Assembly: GCF_938015485.1 (NCBI RefSeq)
Contig: NZ_CALLVU010000050.1
Location: 1-44,133 of the forward strand
Length of the DNA: 44,133 bases
From: an uncultured Lachnoanaerobaculum sp.
Lineage (GTDB): Bacteria > Bacillota > Clostridia > Lachnospirales > Lachnospiraceae
Direction: 5' to 3'
Of this stretch, positions 32,811 to 40,330 are shown piece after piece. Below the pieces are notes generated by a model. It searched no databases. It was given only the letters and a program-made list of their open reading frames with translations, and had not been told where the DNA came from. The number at the start of each line of letters is the position of its first letter. The stretch's first letter is position 1. The position numbers and the translations under genes are program-made.

Positions 32811-33614
32811 TTACTTCAGCTTTTTTACACTTTCAGCTTCAGATAATATTTTCATCTGCTCAATTGCAATAGAATTCAATTTTTCCAATCTGTCCGACTG
32901 TTTCATCCCTTCATTTATAAATACTGCATTTAGGTTTTCGAGATTAGAAAGGCAAACAAGTTGAGATATATCCGCATAATCTCTGATATTTCCCTTTAAA
33001 TTTGGATTTTCATCTCTCCATTCCTTTGCAGTCATTCCAAACAAAGCCATATTCAAAATATCAGCCTCATTTGCATAAATAAAGTTGATTTTTTCCTTTG
33101 GCAGTTTTTCAGGTATAAGATTATTCTTTATAGCATCAGTATGAATCCTATAATTGATTTTTGCCAAATTTCTTTTTATATCCCAACCGAGCTTCTTTTG
33201 TTCTTCTTCTTTTAAGCGTTCAAATTCTTTTATTAAATACAGCTTAAAGTATGGGGATACCCAAGAAGCAAACTCAAAAGCAATATCTTTATGTGCGTAA
33301 GTTCCTCCGTATCTTCCTGCTTTTGCAACAATACCGATAGAATTGGTTTTTTCTACCCACTGTTTTACCGATAAAACAAAGCGATTCAGTCCGGCTTCAT
33401 TTTTAATTCCCTCGAATTCGAGGGAATTAAAATCAGGATTATACATTTCCTCCCAAATACCTAAAAACTCTATTGTATTTTTATTTCTTAGCCACTTCTC
33501 GATTAAAGCTAAACCGTTTTCAATATTTCTTACCATATCAGTTAAAGAAATATAATCTTTATCATCTATGGCTATAATGCTGATTTCAGATCCTTCAACA
33601 TTTATTTTAGACAC
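32811..33614 (-). CDS. KilA-N domain protein
   Basis: This 267-residue protein has the KilA-N fold at the N-terminus (DDKDYISLTDMVRN, ALIEKWLRNKNTIEFLGIWE) and its usual continuation GRYGGTYAHKDIAFEFASW followed by KLYLIKEFERLKEEEQ. KilA-N domains are DNA-binding and common in phages and mobile elements; the role here (regulation or exclusion) is unknown. I chose GTG 33614 because AGAGGTG lies five bases upstream. The gene lies alone between the repA and pcfB units, has its own terminator (32751-32783) and contains a 32-base perfect palindrome. Confidence 0.85.
   Translation of the reverse strand: MSKINVEGSEISIIAIDDKDYISLTDMVRNIENGLALIEKWLRNKNTIEFLGIWEEMYNPDFNSLEFEGIKNEAGLNRFVLSVKQWVEKTNSIGIVAKAGRYGGTYAHKDIAFEFASWVSPYFKLYLIKEFERLKEEEQKKLGWDIKRNLAKINYRIHTDAIKNNLIPEKLPKEKINFIYANEADILNMALFGMTAKEWRDENPNLKGNIRDYADISQLVCLSNLENLNAVFINEGMKQSDRLEKLNSIAIEQMKILSEAESVKKLK
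33401..33432. repeat. 32-base perfect palindrome inside the KilA-N gene
   Basis: The half-site TTTTAATTCCCTCGAA is followed directly by its exact reverse complement, with no spacer. It encodes FNSLEFEGIK, a segment I recall as conserved in such proteins. It could be a binding site for the gene's own product or another dimeric protein. Confidence 0.7.
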
Positions 33615-33731
33615 AAAATCACCTCTCAATTCTTAAATAAATTATAACTATTATACCTTTTTCCCACTGCAACCATTATGTCGTCATACCTTATAATCTT
33701 CACTTACCTGCATCATTTTTTCTTCCTTCCC

Positions 33732-33756
33732 ACTTCTGGACATTATGACCAGAAGT
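33732..33756. promoter_or_regulatory. inverted repeat between repA and the KilA-N gene
   Basis: ACTTCTGG (33732-33739) and CCAGAAGT (33749-33756) flank CATTATG-type bases, giving a nearly symmetric site. It lies upstream of the KilA-N gene, whose likely -10 box (TATAAT on the minus strand near 33655) follows. It may be an operator or the terminator of repA; there is no clean T run. Confidence 0.4.
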
Positions 33757-33837
33757 TATAAAAAAGCAGATACACAGTTTCTTTATATACCTTGTATTTT
33801 ATTCTACACTACAATCAAAAGCAATAACAGCATTACC

Positions 33838-34896
33838 TTAAATAATATCCTTTTTACACCAGCCTCCTCCATACATATCGTGATTTACTTCCTGCTGATA
33901 AAAATGATTTATTGTAGTGGTTGCATTATAAAGTGCCGTAATCATATATGCCTTGATATTTGTGATTTTAGTGGCTGTATTCTTCATACATTCAATCACA
34001 TATTCCAAATGGCTGCTTTCCAGTTTCAAAAATCTTGATTTTACAAGCTCATACGGATATTCTTCTCCTGCTACCCTGATTGTTGGACGCCTCACACATA
34101 CTACCTCACATATTACTTGAAACAGTTCATCATAGAGTTCTTTTTCTCCATAACTATCATATTTCATATGATGATTATAACTGATATTTTCTTTGATCAG
34201 TTCTATGCATTTCTGTACATCATCTATCACATCATTCTTCTCTGAATCGGATTGAGTGATAGGATTGATATAACTCTCCTCAATATAGTTTAAATCAGTT
34301 TTATTATATTTAGTATAATTAGGGTTCGATTCTTCAACTTCTTGAGTTTCGTTTTCCGAACTTCTAAAGGTTTGACTTTCTGACTTCTTAAGGTCTGTTT
34401 TTCCGACTTCTTGAAGTCCTGTTTTCTGACTTCTTAAAGTTTGATTTTCCGACTTCCTAAAGTCCGATTTTCCGACTTCAGTGATTTTATCAGTATTTAC
34501 TGCCTCTTTTTTATCTACATTTCCTTCCGGCGAAGCAAAATTCTTGACATATATAATATCCGGTTTGCCCAATCCTCTACGAACTTTTTCCACCAAACCA
34601 ATTCCCTTAGTATTGTCCAGCTCTGCAAGAACCTTAACCGCCTTTTCCTTTCCACATCCCAAATCTTCCATAATACTATTTATAGTATATATAATATATG
34701 CTCTGTTATTATCATCAAACCATTTATTTTTTATAGATAAGGACATACGATCAAGCATCAGACCATATAAAAGTTTTGCATCACTTGATAATTTCTTAAA
34801 TCGTTCATCCTTAATAAGCAAGCGAGGAACTCTATAGAATGAGAACTGCTCCGCTTCAATCCCATAATAATAATCCAGTTGTAATATTTCACTCAT
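33838..34896 (-). CDS. repA: RepA_N-type replication initiator protein
   Basis: This 352-residue protein has an N-terminal RepA_N domain (FSFYRVPRLLIKDERFKKLS, KLLYGLMLDRMSLSIKNKW, IYTINSIMEDLGCGKEKAVK, GLVEKVRRGLGKPDIIYVKNF), a variable middle (about residues 135-190) and a C-terminal domain (YELVKSRFLKLESSHLEYVIECM, IKAYMITALYNA). The layout is that of plasmid RepA_N initiators, whose origin lies inside the gene. Here the middle is made of seven 23-base DNA repeats. AGGAG lies seven bases before the ATG. It follows parB by 16 bases, forming a parA-parB-repA unit that suggests autonomous replication and partition of the excised element. Confidence 0.88.
   Translation of the reverse strand: MSEILQLDYYYGIEAEQFSFYRVPRLLIKDERFKKLSSDAKLLYGLMLDRMSLSIKNKWFDDNNRAYIIYTINSIMEDLGCGKEKAVKVLAELDNTKGIGLVEKVRRGLGKPDIIYVKNFASPEGNVDKKEAVNTDKITEVGKSDFRKSENQTLRSQKTGLQEVGKTDLKKSESQTFRSSENETQEVEESNPNYTKYNKTDLNYIEESYINPITQSDSEKNDVIDDVQKCIELIKENISYNHHMKYDSYGEKELYDELFQVICEVVCVRRPTIRVAGEEYPYELVKSRFLKLESSHLEYVIECMKNTATKITNIKAYMITALYNATTTINHFYQQEVNHDMYGGGWCKKDII
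34331..34481. repeat. seven tandem 23-base iterons inside repA (candidate replication origin)
   Basis: The anchor ACTTC recurs at 34337, 34360, 34383, 34406, 34429, 34452 and 34475, each step exactly 23 bases. The plus-strand consensus is TTTTCYGACTTC followed by YTAAAGTYYGA. Each unit has an internal dyad (GACTTC-TT-GAAGTC in the fourth). As 23 is not a multiple of three, the repeated DNA is read in all three frames and gives a non-repeated peptide, so selection acts on the DNA. This is the expected place for a RepA_N origin. Confidence 0.85.
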
Positions 34897-34912
34897 TCTC
34901 GGCTCCTCCTTT

Positions 34913-35791
34913 CTACTGATTGTTCTTCCAATTATCCAATAACTTATAAATAATATTCTCTATTTCTTTCCTGCTATATGTTACAGGGAAATAACTGTTG
35001 ATACGCTCTGCTTTTATAACAACCTTTCGTTCCACAGTTTTCTCTTTTTCAAGCAACATACGAACCATCGGAAATGTAAGCTCCCCTTTTTTATCGCTTT
35101 CCTTGAGCATGGCACTCTGCAAAGTTGTAATAATAATATTTGTTTCTTGTATTACATCCAAAACCCATTGCTGTGCATCCTCTGATAAAAATGATAAATC
35201 AACTGCCTGCATTATACCTATTTTCTTTGTATCCACCATATCAAGTAACTCATCCGCCAAGCGTGAAATCCATATATATCTCTGAACAGTCTTTGCACTC
35301 TCTCCTGCCGCTTCTCCAAATTCTCCAAGTGTAAGTCCACCTGCTTTACTTCCCTGATGTTTCATTGCATCGTATTTCATTCTGTACGCTTTTGATTTCT
35401 CGCTTGGCAGAATATCTTCTCTCTGAATATTAGAATCTACCATGATAATTGTAGCTTCATCATCTGTATAATCACGAATAAACATCGGCATTGTAGAGAG
35501 TCCAACCATTTCACATGCATATTTTCTACGATGTCCGGCTATAATTTCGTAACCGCCGCCTTTCATCGGTCTTGCAATACCCGGCATCAATACCCCATAC
35601 TCTTTAATACTTTCAATCATTTCTTGCATCTTTTCATCATCCAATACCTTAAACGGATGTTCTTTGAATCCATGAAGTTCTGTTAATGCAATTTCCTGTA
35701 CTTGCTCTATTCCTGACTGTGGCTGCTCAATACCAAATAAATCATCAAAGCTGTTAAGCTTTACCTTTGTGGCACTTCCTGTCTTATTCAT
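34913..35791 (-). CDS. parB: ParB/Spo0J-family partition protein
   Basis: This 292-residue protein has the ParB nuclease-like N-terminus (FKEHPFKVLDDEKMQEMIES, YGVLMPGIARPM, YEIIAGHRRKYACEMVGL with the GxRR box), a helix-turn-helix (TLGEFGEAAGESAKTVQRYI) and a C-terminal dimer part. It would bind parS-like sites and act with ParA to keep or segregate the element. Its start overlaps the parA end by 8 bases. No canonical parS palindrome was seen nearby, so its site on the element is open. Confidence 0.92.
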   Translation of the reverse strand: MNKTGSATKVKLNSFDDLFGIEQPQSGIEQVQEIALTELHGFKEHPFKVLDDEKMQEMIESIKEYGVLMPGIARPMKGGGYEIIAGHRRKYACEMVGLSTMPMFIRDYTDDEATIIMVDSNIQREDILPSEKSKAYRMKYDAMKHQGSKAGGLTLGEFGEAAGESAKTVQRYIWISRLADELLDMVDTKKIGIMQAVDLSFLSEDAQQWVLDVIQETNIIITTLQSAMLKESDKKGELTFPMVRMLLEKEKTVERKVVIKAERINSYFPVTYSRKEIENIIYKLLDNWKNNQ

Positions 35792-36566
35792 TGCAAAGTA
35801 CCTCCTTTGTCAATGACTGATATGCACTTGCCACTTTCCCATTCGGATCGTGCTTGTAGATGCTCACACCTTCCGCAGAAATTTCCGCTGCCCTTACCGA
35901 CATTGGAATACTGTTTTCAAATATATGAACTTTGCTCCCATAATTTTCAATAAGCAGATTACTGATATCTTTTGCATAATTGGTACGGTTATCAACCATT
36001 GTTAGCAAAATCCCCTCAATCTCAAGTTTCTGATTAATCTGACGCTTTACTTTCCCTATGGTTTTAATAAGTTGTTCCAAGCCTTTTATCGGTAAATATG
36101 CCGCCTGTACAGGAATTAAAATACTATCTGCACAAGTAAAAACATTTATTGTAATCATTCCAAGGGATGGCATACAGTCAATCAAAATATAATCATAATT
36201 TTCTCTCTGCAAATCTACATAGGTTCTCAGTACTGTTTCTCTGCTCATCACATTAATAAGTGAAGTTTCCAAACCTGAAAGTTCTATATTTCCTGGTATA
36301 AAATCAACTCCTTCATCATGGCTTAAAATTCCATAATCTGATACTATTTCCTCATCATTAATAATATTTCCCATTATAGTTGCAAGTGTAATTTCCAATC
36401 TATCCGGCTCCCTAATACCAAGACTTGCCGTAAGGCTTCCTTGTGCATCTGCATCTATCAACAGAACCTTCTTTCCTTGCCTTGCCAGCCCAATTCCCAA
36501 GTTACTTGTTGTTGTGGTTTTTCCAACTCCACCTTTTTGATTTGCAATAGCTATAACTTTACACAT
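35784..36566 (-). CDS. parA: ParA/Soj-family partition ATPase
   Basis: This 260-residue ATPase has the deviant Walker A KGGVGKTTTTSNLG (residues 11-24), Walker A' YILIDCMPSLGMITIN, and the Soj-like VQAAYLPIKGLEQL and GILLTMVDNRTNYAKDI motifs. It moves or positions ParB-bound DNA. The first residues MCKVIAIANQ are typical for Soj-type proteins without an N-terminal regulatory domain. It is the first gene of parA-parB-repA and lies 28 bases after the DUF3970 gene. Confidence 0.94.
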   Translation of the reverse strand: MCKVIAIANQKGGVGKTTTTSNLGIGLARQGKKVLLIDADAQGSLTASLGIREPDRLEITLATIMGNIINDEEIVSDYGILSHDEGVDFIPGNIELSGLETSLINVMSRETVLRTYVDLQRENYDYILIDCMPSLGMITINVFTCADSILIPVQAAYLPIKGLEQLIKTIGKVKRQINQKLEIEGILLTMVDNRTNYAKDISNLLIENYGSKVHIFENSIPMSVRAAEISAEGVSIYKHDPNGKVASAYQSLTKEVLCNE

Positions 36567-36594
36567 GATATAATTCTCCTATTGTTCTACTGTT

Positions 36595-36774
36595 TTAGTT
36601 GTCTTTTTTCAAATTCACTTTCTGCACTTGTGCATAAGCCCTGTAATATTTTCTTGTTCCTTTATTGCTATAAAGCTCCGATATCTCCAGAACTTCTATT
36701 TTATTATCACTGCTTAATATTTTTTGAAACCATGTAATATCACTCTTTGTTCCCATCAATCTGATTTTCAGCAT
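36595..36774 (-). CDS. DUF3970-family small ICE protein
   Basis: This is a 59-residue protein, MLKIRLMGTKSDITWFQKIL, with YSNKGTRKYYRAYAQVQKV near the end, the pattern of DUF3970 proteins found in clostridial ICEs beside parA. GGAGG seven bases before ATG 36774 decides the start. It overlaps the end of the DUF6075 gene by 35 bases. Function unknown. Confidence 0.8.
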   Translation of the reverse strand: MLKIRLMGTKSDITWFQKILSSDNKIEVLEISELYSNKGTRKYYRAYAQVQKVNLKKDN

Positions 36775-37246
36775 TAGTTCGCACCTCCAATAAAGTTTGT
36801 ATCTTACAATTATAATTAGCGTAGTCAGGATAACGAATCTGTATCGCTTGCCAAAAGAATTGTGCATAAGTACAGCAAAACAAATCTTCTACTGTATACT
36901 TCATACACTCATATATCTGTTCTTCCGGTTCTTTATAATCATCTACACTTGGTGTAGTGTTACAATAAAGGTTAAATACCAGTCTCACCACCTTCATACT
37001 GCTACCTGTTTGCCACCCCTCACACAAACACTCGGTCTTTATATCACCGGTCTTAAAATCATAAATACTGTTAATATTTCTTCTCGTATCAGGGCTGATG
37101 CCTAGACAATAACAAAGCGCCTTATGATAGACATCTTGTTCCTTTACTTCTTTTAGTTTTTCATAGTAGAATTTTTCATGTGTCTCGCTAATAAATATAA
37201 TAGACCGTTTACTATTATTTTCTGCACTTAACGCTGTGTTCTTCAT
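36740..37246 (-). CDS. DUF6075-family ICE protein
   Basis: This is a 168-residue protein starting MKNTALSAENNSKRSIIFIS at ATG 37246, which has AAGGAGG six bases upstream. SETHEKFYYEKL, DVYHKALCYCLGISPDTRRN and INSIYDFKTGDIKTECL match DUF6075 proteins of Tn1549-like elements, where they precede DUF3970 and parA. No catalytic motif is recognised. It is the first gene at the right end of the element and lies 22 bases behind a terminator-like hairpin. Confidence 0.8.
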   Translation of the reverse strand: MKNTALSAENNSKRSIIFISETHEKFYYEKLKEVKEQDVYHKALCYCLGISPDTRRNINSIYDFKTGDIKTECLCEGWQTGSSMKVVRLVFNLYCNTTPSVDDYKEPEEQIYECMKYTVEDLFCCTYAQFFWQAIQIRYPDYANYNCKIQTLLEVRTNAENQIDGNKE

Positions 37247-37267
37247 ATTGAACCTCCTTATAGATAT

Positions 37268-37306
37268 AAAAAAGGGAACAAACACTTATAAAAAGTGCTT
37301 ATTCCC
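37268..37306 (-). terminator. strong intrinsic terminator in front of the DUF6075-parA operon
   Basis: On the minus strand GGGAATAAGCACTT (37306-37293) pairs with AAGTGTTTGTTCCC (37287-37274) over 14 positions including two G-U, with a 5-base loop, then six T (37273-37268). It ends 22 bases before the DUF6075 ATG. Confidence 0.75.
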
Positions 37307-37319
37307 AAACATTAAACAA

Positions 37320-37342
37320 GGGAAAGCAATAAATGCTTTCCC
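37320..37342 (-). terminator. intrinsic terminator after the gene fragment next to ppdK
   Basis: GGGAAAGCA and TGCTTTCCC form a perfect 9-base stem with a 5-base loop. On the minus strand TTGTTT follows. It lies ten bases after the stop at 37353 and probably ends that fragment and the ppdK transcript. Confidence 0.65.
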
Positions 37343-37352
37343 TCGCAGAACT

Positions 37353-37479
37353 TTATATATAGACTTTTACTTCAATATCTTTAAATCTGTTTGCCTTTGT
37401 GTACTCAGGATGTTCAGCCATAAATGCCTGCACATCCGCTCGCCTCACCGTTAAGCTGCAAAAATAAATATATTGCTGC
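37353..37479 (-). pseudogene. 3' fragment of an unrecognised gene at the element-host border
   Basis: On the minus strand a frame different from ppdK ends in VRRADVQAFMAEHPEYTKAN then RFKDIEVKVYI and a stop at 37353. It has coding character but no start: the frame runs back into the end of ppdK. The stretch RRADVQAFMAEHPEY looks like a DNA-binding or recombination-type helix but is not recognised. It is probably the tail of a gene cut off when the element inserted or rearranged, so the junction lies near 37450-37480. Confidence 0.45.
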
Positions 37480-40113
37480 CTAATTCCTCTTTTCCGCAAT
37501 CGCTGCCTGTGCTGCTGCAAGTCTTGCAATCGGCACTCTAAACGGTGAACAGCTTACATAATCAAGACCGATCTTGTGGCAGAACTCAACTGATGAAGGA
37601 TCTCCACCGTGCTCGCCGCAGATACCTACGTGAAGCTCAGGTCTTGTCTTCTTACCAAGCTCGATAGCCATCTTCATAAGCTTGCCTACACCGACCTGGT
37701 CAAGCTTAGCAAACGGATCGTTCTCGAAGATCTTCTTGTCATAGTAAGCATTGAGGAACTTACCTGCATCATCTCTTGAGAAACCGAATGTCATCTGTGT
37801 AAGGTCGTTTGTACCGAAGCAGAAGAACTCAGCTTCCTTAGCGATGTCATCAGCTGTAAGACATGCTCTAGGGATCTCGATCATTGTACCTACTTCGTAC
37901 TTGATATCTGAACCTGCTCTTGCAATCTCCTCGTCAGCTGTCTTAACAACGATATCCTTAACGAACTTAAGTTCCTTAGAATCTGATGAAAGCGGAATCA
38001 TGATCTCAGGCTTAAGGTTCCAATCAGGATGAGCCTTAGCTACGTTGATAGCAGCTCTGATAACAGCCTTTGTCTGCATAACCGCAATCTCAGGATATGT
38101 AACTGCAAGACGAAGACCTCTGTGTCCCATCATAGGGTTGAACTCATGAAGTGAAGCGATGATAGCCTTAATCTGTGCTACGCTCTTGCCCTGAGTATGT
38201 GCAAGTTTCTCAATCTCAGCTTCCTCTGTAGGAACGAACTCATGTAGAGGCGGATCAAGGAATCTGATAGTAACAGGGTTACCCTCAAGAGCCTCATAAA
38301 GCTTCTCGAAATCTCCCTGCTGTACAGGTAAGATCTTCTCAAGAGCTTTTTCTCTCTCTTCTACTGTATCTGAACAAATCATCTCTCTGAATGCGTCTAT
38401 TCTGTCGCCCTCAAAGAACATATGCTCTGTACGGCAAAGACCGATACCCTCTGCACCGAGCTCTCTTGCCTTCTTTGCATCATGCGGTGTATCAGCATTT
38501 GTACGAACTTTAAGTCTTCTATACTTGTCTGCCCAGCTCATGATTCTTCCGAACTCACCTGCTATCTGAGCTTCTCTTGTAGCTATAGCGCCGTCATAGA
38601 TATTACCTGTTGTACCGTCAAATGAGATAACGTCTCCCTCGTGGAATGTCTTTCCGCCAAGCTCGAACTTCTTGTTCTCTTCATCCATAACGATCTCTGA
38701 CACACCTGATACACAGCAAGTACCCATACCACGAGCAACAACGGCTGCGTGTGATGTCATACCGCCACGAACTGTAAGGATACCCTGTGAAGCCTTCATA
38801 CCTTCGATATCCTCAGGTGATGTCTCAAGTCTTACAAGAACAACCTTCTTTCCTGCATCTGCCCATTCCTTAGCCTCTTCAGCTGTGAATACGATCTGTC
38901 CGCTTGCCGCACCCGGTGAAGCTGCAAGACCCTTACCGATAGGTGTAGCCTTCTTAAGTGCCTCAGGATCGAATGTAGGGTGAAGAAGTGTGTCAAGGTT
39001 TCTAGGCTCTATCATAGAAACAGCCTTAGCTTCGTCAATCATGCCCTCATCTACAAGGTCACATGCAATCTTAAGTGCTGCAAATGCTGTTCTCTTACCG
39101 TTTCTTGTCTGCAACATATAAAGCTTTCTGTCCTCGATAGTAAACTCCATATCCTGCATATCTCTGTAGTGATCTTCAAGTGTATGACAAATCTTTACGA
39201 ACTGATCATAAACTTCAGGCATTACCTGCTTTAACTGGTCGATATGCTGTGGTGTACGAACACCTGCAACAACATCCTCGCCCTGTGCATTCATAAGGAA
39301 CTCACCCATAAGCTTCTTCTCACCTGTAGCAGGATCTCTTGTAAATGCAACACCTGTACCTGATGTGTCACCCATATTTCCGAATGCCATCATCTGTACG
39401 TTAACTGCTGTACCCCATGAATAAGGGATATCATTATCACGACGATATACATTTGCACGAGGGTTGTCCCATGAACGGAATACAGCCTTGATAGCCTCAA
39501 CAAGCTGCTCCTTAGGGTCTGAAGGGAAGTCCTTGCCGATCTTTTCCTTGTACTCGGCCTTAAACTGATTTGCAAGCTCCTTCAAGTCATTAGCGTCAAG
39601 CTCAACGTCCTGCTTAACACCCTTTTGCTCTTTCATCTTGTCGATAAGAGCTTCAAAATACTTCTTACCTACTTCCATAACTACATCTGAGAACATCTGG
39701 ATAAATCTTCTGTAGCAGTCATATGCCCATCTAGGGTTGCCTGACTTCTCAGCCAAAACCTCTACAACCTCTTCGTTAAGACCGAGGTTAAGAATTGTAT
39801 CCATCATACCCGGCATAGATGCTCTTGCACCTGAACGAACTGAAACTAAAAGAGGATTTTCCTTATCACCGAATTTCTTTCCTGTGATCTCTTCCATCTT
39901 ATTGATATGATCCATGATCTGGCCCATGATTTCATCGTTAATCTTCTCGCCGTCCTCATAGTACTGTGTACAAGCCTCTGTTGTAATTGTAAATCCCTGT
40001 GGTACAGGCAAACCGAGATTTGTCATCTCTGCAAGGTTTGCTCCCTTACCGCCTAAAAGATTTCTCATTGTTGCGTTACCTTCTGTAAAAAGGTATACCC
40101 ACTTATTTGCCAT
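37480..40113 (-). CDS. ppdK: pyruvate, phosphate dikinase
   Basis: This 877-residue enzyme interconverts pyruvate + ATP + Pi and phosphoenolpyruvate + AMP + PPi, used in glycolysis or gluconeogenesis of anaerobes. It has an N-terminal ATP-grasp domain (LLGGKGANLAEMTNLGLPVP), a central swivelling domain with the phosphohistidine loop GGMTSHAAVVARGMG, and a C-terminal PEP/pyruvate barrel with LCRTEHMFF, FGTNDLTQMTFGFSRDD and the active-site cysteine in VGICGEHGGDP. The length is normal. GGAGG lies seven bases before the ATG. The sequence is richer in GC than the element and has host-like codons. Confidence 0.97.
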   Translation of the reverse strand: MANKWVYLFTEGNATMRNLLGGKGANLAEMTNLGLPVPQGFTITTEACTQYYEDGEKINDEIMGQIMDHINKMEEITGKKFGDKENPLLVSVRSGARASMPGMMDTILNLGLNEEVVEVLAEKSGNPRWAYDCYRRFIQMFSDVVMEVGKKYFEALIDKMKEQKGVKQDVELDANDLKELANQFKAEYKEKIGKDFPSDPKEQLVEAIKAVFRSWDNPRANVYRRDNDIPYSWGTAVNVQMMAFGNMGDTSGTGVAFTRDPATGEKKLMGEFLMNAQGEDVVAGVRTPQHIDQLKQVMPEVYDQFVKICHTLEDHYRDMQDMEFTIEDRKLYMLQTRNGKRTAFAALKIACDLVDEGMIDEAKAVSMIEPRNLDTLLHPTFDPEALKKATPIGKGLAASPGAASGQIVFTAEEAKEWADAGKKVVLVRLETSPEDIEGMKASQGILTVRGGMTSHAAVVARGMGTCCVSGVSEIVMDEENKKFELGGKTFHEGDVISFDGTTGNIYDGAIATREAQIAGEFGRIMSWADKYRRLKVRTNADTPHDAKKARELGAEGIGLCRTEHMFFEGDRIDAFREMICSDTVEEREKALEKILPVQQGDFEKLYEALEGNPVTIRFLDPPLHEFVPTEEAEIEKLAHTQGKSVAQIKAIIASLHEFNPMMGHRGLRLAVTYPEIAVMQTKAVIRAAINVAKAHPDWNLKPEIMIPLSSDSKELKFVKDIVVKTADEEIARAGSDIKYEVGTMIEIPRACLTADDIAKEAEFFCFGTNDLTQMTFGFSRDDAGKFLNAYYDKKIFENDPFAKLDQVGVGKLMKMAIELGKKTRPELHVGICGEHGGDPSSVEFCHKIGLDYVSCSPFRVPIARLAAAQAAIAEKRN

Positions 40114-40155
40114 GTGAAAACCTCCGTATGTATTTTCCTGTATTTTCCGTTCACC

Positions 40156-40183
40156 ATTATACCATATTCAGATAATATAGCAA
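40156..40183 (-). promoter_or_regulatory. ppdK promoter
   Basis: On the minus strand TTGCTA (40183-40178) and TATAAT (40161-40156, extended TGG context) are 16 bases apart, 43 bases upstream of the ppdK start. Confidence 0.65.
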
Positions 40184-40246
40184 AGCATAAAAACAAAAAT
40201 CATTCCTATAAAATAAAACTTTATAAAATTGTATACGATAAATATC

Positions 40247-40274
40247 TTGCAAATAAAAACTTTTGCTTTATACT
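40247..40274 (+). promoter_or_regulatory. fprA promoter
   Basis: TTGCAA (40247-40252) and TATACT (40269-40274) are 16 bases apart, about 57 bases upstream of the fprA ATG. The 217-base gap 40114-40330 holds the two divergent promoters; no riboswitch or operator was recognised. Confidence 0.6.
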
Positions 40275-40330
40275 ATAGTAGGTTAATTAAATGGAAAGAT
40301 ATTTATATCTATGTTGTATATGGAGGAATT

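Noticed and set aside
34331..34481. Repeat array considered as a CRISPR
   Set aside because: Units are directly adjacent with a 23-base period and no unique spacers, and they lie within repA; they are iterons.
39390..39575. 61-codon minus-strand frame inside ppdK, and 40449-40646 opposite fprA
   Set aside because: Both are out-of-frame shadows within strongly coding, full-length enzymes.
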